A stretch of 35,504 nt of DNA. It comes from Methylococcaceae bacterium (GTDB lineage: Bacteria; Pseudomonadota; Gammaproteobacteria; Methylococcales; Methylomonadaceae). This document shows positions 25,934 through 34,428 of the stretch, piece after piece. A program made the position numbers and the translations under genes. The notes beneath the pieces were generated by a model. It did no database searches, was not told the origin of the DNA, and saw only the letters and a list, made by a program, of their open reading frames with translations. Numbering within the stretch: the first letter of the stretch is position 1; the number at the start of each line of letters is the position of its first letter. The stretch covers positions 1 through 35,504 of the forward strand of contig JAKIUK010000043.1 of NCBI GenBank assembly GCA_021647585.1, written 5' to 3'.

Positions 25934-28453
25934 TTAACAATACCACTTAATATGTGCTTCTTCAGCTGGAATTTTTGCATGACAGTGTTCAGCGACCAGT
26001 CTTGGCGTATAATCACCAGCCGGTCGATCAGCGGGGACAGTAGTTTCATATATATAGCCATTCACCGCACCCGGCAAGATAGTTTTGCGTTCCATAATTT
26101 GACAGAATGATGGTTTATTTTCAAGTCCGTCAGCATAAACTTCTGCTCTTACACTGTCTGCTGACAAATCATCCAGATAAACATGCAGGGTTAAATGGAA
26201 CTCTGATCCCGATGATTCAACCTGATAGTTCTGCATATAAATGGCCGACCAATGTTGAGCTAACTGCAGTTGCCAACTTGCCAATTCTTTAGCTATTGCA
26301 GCTTGATTATCAATACGTTGTATATAGTGAGCGTTTGCGGGGAGATAATACTGTTCAACATAATCACGTAGCATCCTATTGCTGCTGAATTCTGGTGCCA
26401 GAATAGACATACTGTTACGGATACGGGTAACCCATTGCCCTGGAATACCGTGGTCATCACGCTGGTAAAATTCTGGAATAATCTGCTCTTCCAAAATACC
26501 ATAAAGCTCATCGGCCTCAACGGCATCCCATCCAGGTTCATCATGTGCATGTCCATCACCTAAGGCCCAGCCTACTTCAGGTGTGTAGGCTTCCGCCCAC
26601 CAGCCATCAAGTTCGGAAAGGTTGAGGCCACCATTAGCCAATAGCTTCATGCCGCTGGTTCCACACGCCTCCCAAGGCCTGCGTGGTGTATTAATCCAGA
26701 CATCCACGCCTTGCACGAATTGTTCAGCCATGGCCATATCATAATCGGCAAGAAACACCATATGTCCGCGAATTTCAGGCCTGCGTACAAAACTGGCTAT
26801 TTCCTGAATCAGTCCTTGACCTACCTCATCTGCAGGATGGGCTTTTCCAGCAATAACAAGCTGTACGGGATAATGGGAGTTTGTCAGTAGACGTATTAAA
26901 CGGTCTGGATCATAAAGTAGTAGATTAGGCCGTTTATATTCTGCAAAACGACGGGCAAAACCTAATGTCAGTGTGTTCGGATCAAATATATTTTGTGCTA
27001 ATGCCTGTTCTTCATTAGATGCGCCTCTCAACCTTAGTTTATCAATGACACGTTGACGGATATAGCAAACCAGTTTGGTTCGACTTTCAGCCCGAAATGT
27101 CCATAAGGTTTCATCTTCAATCGCTTCTATTTGCTTACGCAGAGCATCTACTTTTCCAGCCCAGCGCCCCTTTCCACAAACGCGAGTCCATAAGGCATCG
27201 GTAAAACTAGAATCCCAGGTGGGTACATGAACGCCATTGGTAATATAACCTACCGGGACTTCTTTAATAGGCCAGTGCGGATAAAGCTGATGAAATAATG
27301 TTTGACTAACTTGACCATGTAATCGGCTTACGCCATTAGCTGCCGCACAAGTGCGCAAGGCAAAATAGGTCATATTAAATGACTCATCGGCATGCTCAGC
27401 AGACGTTTGTCCCAGTGCTAAAAATTGATTAAAAGGGATTTCGAGTGTTTGCACAATTTCCTTTAAGTACTGATGTACAAGTTCTGGACTAAACCGGTCA
27501 AAACCAGCACTTACCGGGGTATGGGTAGTAAACACATTACCCGCTCGCGTTGCCCAAAGTGCCTCTTCAAACGTTACCTGATATTGTTTCTGGAATGCGC
27601 GTATGCGCTCCAAAGCCACAAAAGCCGCATGCCCTTCATTCAAATGACAGATTTCCGGCTGTATTTCTAATGCTTCAAGCAAACGCCAGCCACCAATACC
27701 TAATACAATTTCCTGTAACAAACGTTTTTCCTGTCCGCCCCCGTATAATTCAGCAGTAATCGCTTGATCTACAGGACTGTTCATCAAGTCATTGCTATCT
27801 AAAAGATATAAAGTTACACGACCTACTTGCACCTCCCAAACACGTAAAAATAATTCTCTCGCAGGTAATTCCACAACTATCGTCAAACGATTGCCTTGCT
27901 TATCCAATGCGGGTCGAATAGGTAAACTGGCAGGTTCATTATAAGGATAAAAGGCTTGCTGTGTCCCTTGAGCATCTATCATTTGCCGAAAATAACCCTG
28001 TTGGTACAATAAACCAATTCCCACTAAAGGTAGATTTAAATCGCTGGCTGACTTTAATAAATCTCCCGCTAATATACCCAGTCCTCCTGCATAGATAGGC
28101 AACGCTTCACCAAGGCCATATTCCATACTGAAATAAGCAATCGTCCCTAGTTGACAGTCAGGATACTCACACTGAAACCAGCCTTCCTGAGCATAATATT
28201 CAGCTCTTTCCTGTTTAAATTTCTCTAGCTTTCTCAAAAAATCTTGCTCATTAACTAGTATTTCAAGACGTGCTTTGCTAACATTTTGTAACAGTACCCA
28301 AGGGTTTTTGGTTTGTTTCCAAATTATGGGGTCGATAGTTTGCCATAAATCATCACCGGCATGACTCCAGGTCCAGCGCAAATCCAGGGCAAATTCAGTT
28401 AATATTTCGAGCTTAACCGGAAGAGGTCGAGGTTGATAAGAATGTTGCATCAT
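25934..28453 (-). CDS. glgP: Alpha-glucan (glycogen) phosphorylase, GT35, DUF3417-containing type
   Basis: A cytoplasmic PLP enzyme that releases glucose 1-phosphate from glycogen or maltodextrin. The 839-aa protein is of the Thermotoga/actinobacterial type: an N-terminal DUF3417 domain (about 10-110, with ALDLRWTWSHAGDDLW), then AYFSMEYGLGEALPIYAGGLGILAGD, NEGHAAFVALE, FTTHTPVSAGFDRF, GYITNGVHVPTW, GFARRFAEYKRP, and the PLP-site EACGTSGMKLLANGG with Lys603. GTSGMK instead of GTGNMK separates it from the E. coli GlgP/MalP type. An additional C-terminal beta-type segment (about 730-835) is typical of this group. The ATG at 28453 follows AAAGGGA closely; the ATG at 28450 is also possible. No glycogen synthesis genes are in the window. 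Confidence 0.95.
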   Translation of the reverse strand: MMQHSYQPRPLPVKLEILTEFALDLRWTWSHAGDDLWQTIDPIIWKQTKNPWVLLQNVSKARLEILVNEQDFLRKLEKFKQERAEYYAQEGWFQCEYPDCQLGTIAYFSMEYGLGEALPIYAGGLGILAGDLLKSASDLNLPLVGIGLLYQQGYFRQMIDAQGTQQAFYPYNEPASLPIRPALDKQGNRLTIVVELPARELFLRVWEVQVGRVTLYLLDSNDLMNSPVDQAITAELYGGGQEKRLLQEIVLGIGGWRLLEALEIQPEICHLNEGHAAFVALERIRAFQKQYQVTFEEALWATRAGNVFTTHTPVSAGFDRFSPELVHQYLKEIVQTLEIPFNQFLALGQTSAEHADESFNMTYFALRTCAAANGVSRLHGQVSQTLFHQLYPHWPIKEVPVGYITNGVHVPTWDSSFTDALWTRVCGKGRWAGKVDALRKQIEAIEDETLWTFRAESRTKLVCYIRQRVIDKLRLRGASNEEQALAQNIFDPNTLTLGFARRFAEYKRPNLLLYDPDRLIRLLTNSHYPVQLVIAGKAHPADEVGQGLIQEIASFVRRPEIRGHMVFLADYDMAMAEQFVQGVDVWINTPRRPWEACGTSGMKLLANGGLNLSELDGWWAEAYTPEVGWALGDGHAHDEPGWDAVEADELYGILEEQIIPEFYQRDDHGIPGQWVTRIRNSMSILAPEFSSNRMLRDYVEQYYLPANAHYIQRIDNQAAIAKELASWQLQLAQHWSAIYMQNYQVESSGSEFHLTLHVYLDDLSADSVRAEVYADGLENKPSFCQIMERKTILPGAVNGYIYETTVPADRPAGDYTPRLVAEHCHAKIPAEEAHIKWYC

Positions 28454-28521
28454 GGGTCCCTTTTTCAGTATTTTCTTTACAGATTGTTAAGAATAAGAAA
28501 TCAATAACAACTAGTAATCCT

Positions 28522-28732
28522 TCAATGTTGTATTGACGGGTAAAAAGCATAAGCCCTCTCCAAAGGGAGAGGGTTTGGTGAGGGGGAAAATAAAAGCATG
28601 TAATTCAATAGTTCTTTTATCTCTTACTTCAGAAGCACCTTTGAAAAAAAGAATGGTTTGATTTCTCCCCACCCAACCCTCCCCAGCAAGGGGGGGCTTT
28701 TAACAAGCAACAACTCGTCAATACAACATTGA
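28522..28732. mobile_element. 211-bp MITE-like element with terminal inverted repeats
   Basis: The ends (28522-28541 and 28713-28732) are inverted 20-mers with one mismatch, TCAATGTTGTATTGACG outermost. Inside, the left half (AAGCCCTCTCC, then GGAGAGGGTTTGGTGAGGG) and the right half (CCCACCCAACCCTCCCC, then GGGGGGCTTTT) are imperfect inverted copies, so the whole folds as a long hairpin with G-rich arms. The middle (about 28590-28660) is unpaired. It fills the gap between the phosphorylase gene and the TVP38-like gene; no target duplication is evident. Confidence 0.72.
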
Positions 28733-28795
28733 TAGGGTACAATTGCTATAGCAATTTTGGTTGCCGTCGCACTAAAAGGCTGTGTAGAAATAATC

Positions 28796-29542
28796 TCACT
28801 TGTGATCAAGTTTATTAGGTTCCACTAATTCAGGTGCTATCTGTAATATTGCATAACGTGCTTTTCGTATAACAAAAACCAGTATTGTAATGCTGATAAT
28901 ACCCGCTAGGATCAACATAACATAATGACTGACACTAGCAGAAACATCACTACTGATAGCTGTTACCACATGTTTAGTGCTATAACCTAAATAAACCAGT
29001 GCAGTGTTGTAAATCAAAATACCACTGGTTGCTATTAAATAAGGCTTGAACTGAACTTGAGTAATTGAAAATACATAACTAAGAAGAGCAAAAGGTAAAG
29101 GCAACACACGTAATAACAGCATAACTTTTAAACCATCCTGAGCGAGTACAGCATCAAGTTTTGCAAATTGCTGATAGCGATGCACTAGGGTTTCCACTTT
29201 TTCTCTGAAAAAATAGCGTCCAAGTATAAAAATAACTGCAGCGGCAATATAAGTAGCGAAGATCACATAAATAATGCCAGGCAGTAGAGGAAACATTAAG
29301 CCAGCAGCAAAACAAAGCGTATCAACAGAGATAAAAAAAGGCGTTGTAACCACAAACAATAAAATAAAACCGATAAAGGCAAAAGAACCTAAGTCTTGGA
29401 TTTGTTTTTCCAATCCTGGAAGATATATTTCAAAATAATGAACAACCACAAATATAACGATTGCTAAGGTTACAATAAGTAGCACCCTTCTATAATTTGG
29501 GTAATGATTTAATTTGCTTTTGAGCTGGCTATAGTAAGTCAT
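28796..29542 (-). CDS. TVP38/TMEM64 (VTT/DedA-like) membrane protein
   Basis: A 248-aa integral membrane protein with about six hydrophobic segments. The VTT core at about 50-190 includes FVVTTPFFISVDTLCFAAGLMFPLLPG, the glycine-rich loop before IFILGRYFFREKVE, and LLLRVLPLPFALLSYVFSITQV, matching the F/YxxR...R pattern of the DedA/TVP38 family. Family members are linked to lipid scrambling, membrane potential and acid or alkali tolerance. It lies 18 bp after the P-type H+-ATPase gene on the same strand, so the two are probably one operon and may share a role in pH or membrane-potential homeostasis. No good ribosome site. Confidence 0.86.
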   Translation of the reverse strand: MTYYSQLKSKLNHYPNYRRVLLIVTLAIVIFVVVHYFEIYLPGLEKQIQDLGSFAFIGFILLFVVTTPFFISVDTLCFAAGLMFPLLPGIIYVIFATYIAAAVIFILGRYFFREKVETLVHRYQQFAKLDAVLAQDGLKVMLLLRVLPLPFALLSYVFSITQVQFKPYLIATSGILIYNTALVYLGYSTKHVVTAISSDVSASVSHYVMLILAGIISITILVFVIRKARYAILQIAPELVEPNKLDHK

Positions 29543-29560
29543 GATATTAACTGGACCGCT

Positions 29561-32080
29561 TTAAATAATATGAAGCCGTATATGTAAAGAGCTTTTAAGA
29601 TGACAAAGAAAGTGGCTGTGTCGTTTGGTTTTATGTTCTATATGTCGGTATACCAATAGTTTTAGACCATCTTCAATAAACACCCAAAACAGGCAATACG
29701 CCCAGATTAAACCAATATATTCCCAGGAAATAGGTGTAACAAACCAGCCAAATCCAGCAATCAAGGCTGCCACGATTTGGGTACTGATAATCGCAAATAA
29801 GAGTATGGGAGCAGGAAAAGGGCGTACCAGAAAACTATTTCGAGTACGTGCAACAAACAGCGTTAAATGCCCCGCAACGGCTAGTTTAAGAAAAATAATG
29901 GTTTGTAGCTGATCTATACTGACATGAAAATGGTCGCGGGCAATAATGAGTAATAAAAAGGTTTCTCCAACCCCTAGTACACCCAAAACTGTGGCAACAG
30001 TTAATACTTTACGCATATCCCATTTAACCGGTGTTGGCGGCAGCCAGGTATTATCTTTGGCTATGGTTAAAATAGGCAGATCATTCAACAATGCCAAAAG
30101 AATAATCATTACCGCAGTAATCGGATAAAAGTTATAAACCAGCATCGCAGTTACCATGAATAGCATAATCCGAATGGTTTCAGTAATTCGATAGATAGCA
30201 TAAGCATTCATGCGTTCAAAAATACACCGCGCTTCTTCAATCGCTTTAATAATTACACCTAGCCCTGCCCCTGTAAGCACCAGATCAGCTGCCGCTCTTG
30301 CCGCATCGGTAGCACCAGATACCGCGATACCGACATCGGCCTGTTTCAAAGCAGGCGCATCATTTACACCATCACCGGTCATACCAACCAAATGATTAAT
30401 GGCCTGCAAATCTTTTACCAGCCAGTATTTATGTTCAGGAAACACCTGAGCAAAACCATCAGCGCGTTCAGCACACTGAGCTACATTATGGATAATATCT
30501 TCTTTATCTTTTGCTTTGATAATTTGTTCAGCCAATAAGATATTTTGTCCTAAACCAAGCTCTCCTGCTGTTTGTCTGGCAATAGCAATATTATCACCCG
30601 TGACCATTTTTATATCCACACCATGTGTTTTAGCTTCATTAATGGTATCAGCGGCATCTTCACGAGGTGGGTCAAATAGTGACATAATGCCCAGAAACAC
30701 CCAGTGTCCAGCCTCATCTGTTTTAGCAACGCCTAAAGCACGATAGCCTTTTAGGGCAAATTCATTGACCGTTTGTTCTGCACGTTCGCGCATATCAATA
30801 TCGGGAAGACATAGATCCAATACCACTTGTGGTGCACCTTTGCTTACTTTAAACAGGTTCCCTTCCTCTGGTTTGATAGTGACCTCTGTGCGCTTTTGTA
30901 TAGGATCGAAAGGTATAAAATGTTGCTGATGAAAAGCATGTGATCTATTTTCATCGTTCAGTTTTTGTAGTATTGCCGTGTCTATTGCATCTGGGTTCTC
31001 AGCATCAGAGGCCATCGCTGCTGCCAGAATTATTCCATCTGCATTTGCGCCATTAAATATAACCGGGTCCCCTAAAGTTAATTTGTTCTGTGTCAATGTC
31101 CCGGTTTTATCGGAACACAAAATATCCATCCCAGCCAGTTCTTCGATAGACTCTAAACGGGAAACAATAGCTTTTAGTTTCGCCAGTTTTATAGCGCCAA
31201 CAGCCATCGTAACCGATAACACGGCAGGCAATGCCACAGGGATAGAAGCAACGGTTAAAATTAAGGCAAACTGAACCAGTTCCATCATTGGTAAATGACG
31301 TTCAAAACCGACTAATACCAACACTACAACCAGTGCTAAACTCATAAAAATCAGATAATCTCCAATTTGCATCACTGCCTTTTGGAAATGTGACACCGTT
31401 TTTGCAGAATCCACCAATTTTGCCGTTTTACCAAAATAAGTGTGCCCCCCTGTACTCGTTACTACACCCGTCATTTCACCTTGTTTAGCAATTGAACTGG
31501 AATAAATCAAATCACCGGTAGACTTGTCAACGGGCAAAGACTCACCCGTCAAAGCTGATTGATCAATACTGAGATAGTCACCTTTCAGTAAAGCAATATC
31601 AGCAGGTATGACATCACCTAAACGCACTTTAACCTGATCCCCCGGCACTAAATGAGTAGCATCAATACTAATCCATTGCCCATCTCTAAACACACGGGCT
31701 TTCAGTGCCAGATTCTTTTTTAACTGAGCAATGGCATTACCTGCCTGAAATTCCTGCCAAAAACCAACGATGGCATTAAAAAACAGTAACACCAGAATTA
31801 TCACCAGATCCTCGGTGTGATGCACAATAGCTGAGAGTATTGCAGCAATTTCTATCATCCAAGCAATCGGCCCCCAGAAATAGGATAAAAATTTCAGGAT
31901 TGCACTTTTATGTTTTTCCTCAATGGTATTTAGTCCGTAAAATTCGAGACGTGCTTGAGCTTCTACACTGGAAAGACCATTCTCGTTGCTTTCCAAATAG
32001 CTCAACAAGGCGTTAGCCTCCAGTGTACGGACTTTATCTGCATCCAGTGGTGGTGGAAATGCTTGATTATTTTTTTTCAT
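29561..32080 (-). CDS. Plasma-membrane type H+-ATPase (P3A P-type ATPase)
   Basis: An 839-aa proton-exporting P-type ATPase like fungal Pma1. The actuator domain has ALTGESLPVDKSTG (Thr178-Ser181), the phosphorylation site is CSDKTGTLTQN with Asp324, the nucleotide domain has SKGAPQVVLDLC, and the hinge is MTGDGVNDAPALKQADVGIAV (Asp570). AARAAADLVLTGAGLGVIIKAIEEAR is a P3A signature. Ten membrane helices are expected; the first pair is at about 65-110 and the last six are at 630-815. Fungal-type long regulatory tails are absent; the protein ends in a short basic, His-rich tail. The start has AAAGGA about 11 bases upstream. With the neighbouring VTT and HdeD-like genes it suggests acid tolerance or energisation of the membrane by ATP. 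Confidence 0.93.
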   Translation of the reverse strand: MKKNNQAFPPPLDADKVRTLEANALLSYLESNENGLSSVEAQARLEFYGLNTIEEKHKSAILKFLSYFWGPIAWMIEIAAILSAIVHHTEDLVIILVLLFFNAIVGFWQEFQAGNAIAQLKKNLALKARVFRDGQWISIDATHLVPGDQVKVRLGDVIPADIALLKGDYLSIDQSALTGESLPVDKSTGDLIYSSSIAKQGEMTGVVTSTGGHTYFGKTAKLVDSAKTVSHFQKAVMQIGDYLIFMSLALVVVLVLVGFERHLPMMELVQFALILTVASIPVALPAVLSVTMAVGAIKLAKLKAIVSRLESIEELAGMDILCSDKTGTLTQNKLTLGDPVIFNGANADGIILAAAMASDAENPDAIDTAILQKLNDENRSHAFHQQHFIPFDPIQKRTEVTIKPEEGNLFKVSKGAPQVVLDLCLPDIDMRERAEQTVNEFALKGYRALGVAKTDEAGHWVFLGIMSLFDPPREDAADTINEAKTHGVDIKMVTGDNIAIARQTAGELGLGQNILLAEQIIKAKDKEDIIHNVAQCAERADGFAQVFPEHKYWLVKDLQAINHLVGMTGDGVNDAPALKQADVGIAVSGATDAARAAADLVLTGAGLGVIIKAIEEARCIFERMNAYAIYRITETIRIMLFMVTAMLVYNFYPITAVMIILLALLNDLPILTIAKDNTWLPPTPVKWDMRKVLTVATVLGVLGVGETFLLLIIARDHFHVSIDQLQTIIFLKLAVAGHLTLFVARTRNSFLVRPFPAPILLFAIISTQIVAALIAGFGWFVTPISWEYIGLIWAYCLFWVFIEDGLKLLVYRHIEHKTKRHSHFLCHLKSSLHIRLHII

Positions 32081-32172
32081 TATAAATAGTCCTTTTAGAG
32101 TACAACAAATCGTTTTGTACTCTAATAAATTAAAAGTCGGGAGTTATTGGAATGCCATGTTATTCAGCTTAA

Positions 32173-32757
32173 TTAATACGTATGCGTTTTATGATGTAGA
32201 CTGATATTAAGTAATGAACCACCTAGAAAAATCATGTTAATGCCTAACAGCAAACCAAGCACCCATGACGCAGTTCCCGGCCAACCCGCCCAAACGATGA
32301 CAGCCAGCAACAAGGACGTAAAGCCGCTAAAACATACCCAGCCCCATCGAGCCAGAGGACGCATCATTAAGGCTAAATAAATTTTAACAACACCTTCCAG
32401 TGCAAAAAACACAGTGAGCAACATGGTTAAGGTTAATACCCCTTGTAAGGGTTTAGCGATCAGAAAGTAACCAATAATCGCTTGTAAAAATCCACTGAAT
32501 AGCCATAAACCAGCGCCAGGCATATTCATCATTTTGAATGCTCTGATAATTTGAAATATCCCCCCTATTAACAACAGCCAACCTAAAAATAACGCAACGC
32601 CTAAAGAAAAAACCTGAGGAATAATGATGGCAGTACTCCCCAGAAAAATAAAAAAAACACCCTCTGCCGCAAACAATTTCCAGTGCTTCTGCAAATAGTT
32701 CAGAATATTTTGTTGAACTTCCTGTATCTCGGTATTAATATTAAATTGTTTATTCAT
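32173..32757 (-). CDS. HdeD-like (DUF308) membrane protein
   Basis: A 194-aa integral membrane protein with six hydrophobic segments in three pairs (about 30-165), e.g. GVFFIFLGSTAIIIPQVFSLGVALFLGW and ALMMRPLARWGWVCFSGFTSLLLAVIVWAGWPG, the repeated pattern of the HdeD/DUF308 family. E. coli HdeD belongs to the acid-fitness island and protects dense cultures at low pH by an unknown mechanism. The frame is open to 32832, but MNKQFNINTE at 32757 is the better start because the extension (MAWLMHSMYG...) lacks family likeness; its ribosome site is poor. It lies 92 bp upstream of the H+-ATPase gene on the same strand, so a common operon for acid or pH stress is likely. Confidence 0.85.
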   Translation of the reverse strand: MNKQFNINTEIQEVQQNILNYLQKHWKLFAAEGVFFIFLGSTAIIIPQVFSLGVALFLGWLLLIGGIFQIIRAFKMMNMPGAGLWLFSGFLQAIIGYFLIAKPLQGVLTLTMLLTVFFALEGVVKIYLALMMRPLARWGWVCFSGFTSLLLAVIVWAGWPGTASWVLGLLLGINMIFLGGSLLNISLHHKTHTY

Positions 32758-32975
32758 GATGTTGCCACTAGTAATTGTAAAATCAGTAACATTTGCCCTT
32801 TTACCATACATGGAATGCATTAACCATGCCAAAAAAATAATGCTGACTTTTCAAGTACATTCATCTATTGCTAAATTCTTTCGGCCATAAAGGCCGGTTG
32901 GTAGTTCGTTATTAGGCCAAAATAGCCGTCCCGAATCAGAAAAATACACCGCGAAATATCATCAAGTATCGACTT

Positions 32976-33139
32976 TATACTCCGCGCGGTCACGGATGCG
33001 GAATTTATAACGAGTTGATTTTCGTCAATAGCAAGACGCTGGAATAGACGCATAGCAAGCTACGCAACCATTTCAGCAACGAAGTCTATTGGCAAAAATC
33101 GACCGATAGAAATCCGCATCCGTGACCGCGTGGAGTATA
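32976..33139. repeat. 164-bp imperfect snap-back repeat (CGCGGTCACGGATGCGG family)
   Basis: Left arm 32976-33031 and right arm 33086-33139 are inverted copies with a perfect 18-bp core (CGCGGTCACGGATGCGGA at 32985-33002), and the inner bases (CGCATAGC/GCTACGC near 33049-33065) pair as well, so the entire stretch folds on itself. Frames on the minus strand across it are by-products. It lies between the divergent hdeD-like and RND adaptor genes, in a 573-bp gap that holds no other gene. Flanking bases on both sides (AATAGC...CCCGAA) hint at a larger decayed element. Confidence 0.72.
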
Positions 33140-33205
33140 GATAAGCCGATAGTTTCTATGGTTCGGGAGTAGCAATACTGCTATTTTCATTGTTACCCTT
33201 GCCTT

Positions 33206-33226
33206 AACCCTAGAAAAATCAATTGA
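33206..33226. repeat. Solo end resembling the terminus of the 265-bp MITE
   Basis: AACCCTAGAAAAATCAATTG here corresponds to AACCTAGAAAAATCAGTTGG at the left end of the element at 13793, with one inserted and a few changed bases. No partner end is seen within the next 120 bp, before the adaptor gene. A short hairpin (GAGAA, AGGA, TTCTC) follows. It may be the remnant of a deleted copy. Confidence 0.4.
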
Positions 33227-33330
33227 GAAAGGATTCTCTAAAAAACTGCTAAGAAAATATCTCCCTCTCCACAGGTGTGTACTGGTATACAATGAAGAAA
33301 ACTATTCGTTTCTGAAATCAAGCATATAGG

Positions 33331-34428
33331 ATGAAACAATCAATGCAAAAAAAAACTGATAAGAAATGGTTTATTCCTACTTTGGCGATCTTTGCCTTGT
33401 TACTAGTGATAATGTTTGCGCTTGGCATTATCGGGGGCAGAGAGAAGGTAACTGCGGGCAACGTACCTTTTAAAGGCTCTCCCTTACCGGCTGGTGCCAA
33501 GACATTGATATTAAAGAAGCAGCTTTCTGATAACCTGATGTCCTGGCCTGGAACGATCCATTCACGTACTATTGCCAAAATAGCACCCAAGTTCAATGCT
33601 CGCATTCTGGAAATTAATGTCGATGTTGGAGATACCGTAAAAAAAGGTGATGTACTTGCCAAGCTGGATGAACAAGCGATGCGTGCCGCCTATCAAGAAT
33701 CAATAGCTGCTCTGAATGCGACTAAGGCTCAAGCCAAACAGGCAACTGCTGATGAACGACGCATCAAGGATTTGTATAGTAAAGAAGCAGCTACCAGGCA
33801 AGATTATGATGCTGTTGTAGCTCGAGCAAGTGCAGCCCGTGCAGCGGTTAAACGTGCCTCCAGCGCCGTCAAAAGGGTTCAAGTCAATCTTGATGAAAAC
33901 ATCCTGCTGGCACCTTTTGACAGTATTGTCAGCGAGCGTCTCAAAGAACCTGGTGACATGGGGGCGCCAAATGACCCTGTTGTAGTTCTGCAAAAAAATA
34001 ATGATTTACGTTTGGAAGCGGCTATTCCAACACATTGCGCTAAACGCATTACCCTGGGAATGAAAGTCGGCATTCGAATTGACAACTCAAACAAACATAT
34101 TTCTGGCACCATTGATGAAATTGTTCCGGAAATCGACCCGCAAACCCGCACTCAGTTAGTCAAAGCCTCATTGCCAGCTACGGAAGGATTGGTTGATGGC
34201 CGATTTGCATGGCTGGAACAAAATTGTGATGATTCTCAAAATGTGTTGTTGATTCCTCAATCCGCTGTGCTGCATTATGGCCAGTTGGAAGCCGTAAAAA
34301 TTGTAGATAATAACCAAGTTTATACCCGCCATATTCGTACAGGTAAACTAACAGATGACAGATTACAAGTATTATCCGGGTTAAGCGAAGGTGAAACTAT
34401 CTTGGTCAATAGCGGGCTGCAACAATGA
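33331..34428 (+). CDS. RND efflux periplasmic adaptor (membrane fusion protein)
   Basis: A 365-aa adaptor of an RND-type exporter. It has an N-terminal membrane anchor (about 13-35), lipoyl-like halves (PKFNARILEINVDVGDTVKKGDVLAKLD at about 88-115 and LLAPFDSIVSERLKEPGDMG at 190-210), a short alpha-hairpin rich in Ala/Lys (115-190), a beta-barrel domain (GTIDEIVPEIDPQTRTQLVKASLP) and a C-terminal domain (LIPQSAVLHYGQLEAVKIV). Relatives pump drugs, metals or lipids; the substrate is not evident. The first ATG at 33331 abuts AGG and is poorly placed; the in-frame ATG at 33343 lies 11 bases behind AGGA and may be the true start. A TGGTATACAAT extended -10-like element lies at 33283-33293. It overlaps the RND permease gene by 4 bases (ATGA). 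Confidence 0.88.
   Translation: MKQSMQKKTDKKWFIPTLAIFALLLVIMFALGIIGGREKVTAGNVPFKGSPLPAGAKTLILKKQLSDNLMSWPGTIHSRTIAKIAPKFNARILEINVDVGDTVKKGDVLAKLDEQAMRAAYQESIAALNATKAQAKQATADERRIKDLYSKEAATRQDYDAVVARASAARAAVKRASSAVKRVQVNLDENILLAPFDSIVSERLKEPGDMGAPNDPVVVLQKNNDLRLEAAIPTHCAKRITLGMKVGIRIDNSNKHISGTIDEIVPEIDPQTRTQLVKASLPATEGLVDGRFAWLEQNCDDSQNVLLIPQSAVLHYGQLEAVKIVDNNQVYTRHIRTGKLTDDRLQVLSGLSEGETILVNSGLQQ

Noticed and set aside
25880..26110. 76-codon plus-strand frame overlapping the phosphorylase gene end
   Set aside because: Antisense shadow of GlgP; no supporting signals.
28624..28809. 61-codon minus-strand frame with a LLGRVGWGE stretch
   Set aside because: It is a translation of the 211-bp MITE and overlaps the TVP38-like gene end.
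32871..33292. Two short minus-strand frames (32871-33053 and 33086-33292)
   Set aside because: Both are read through the 164-bp snap-back repeat; no ribosome site or protein-like composition.
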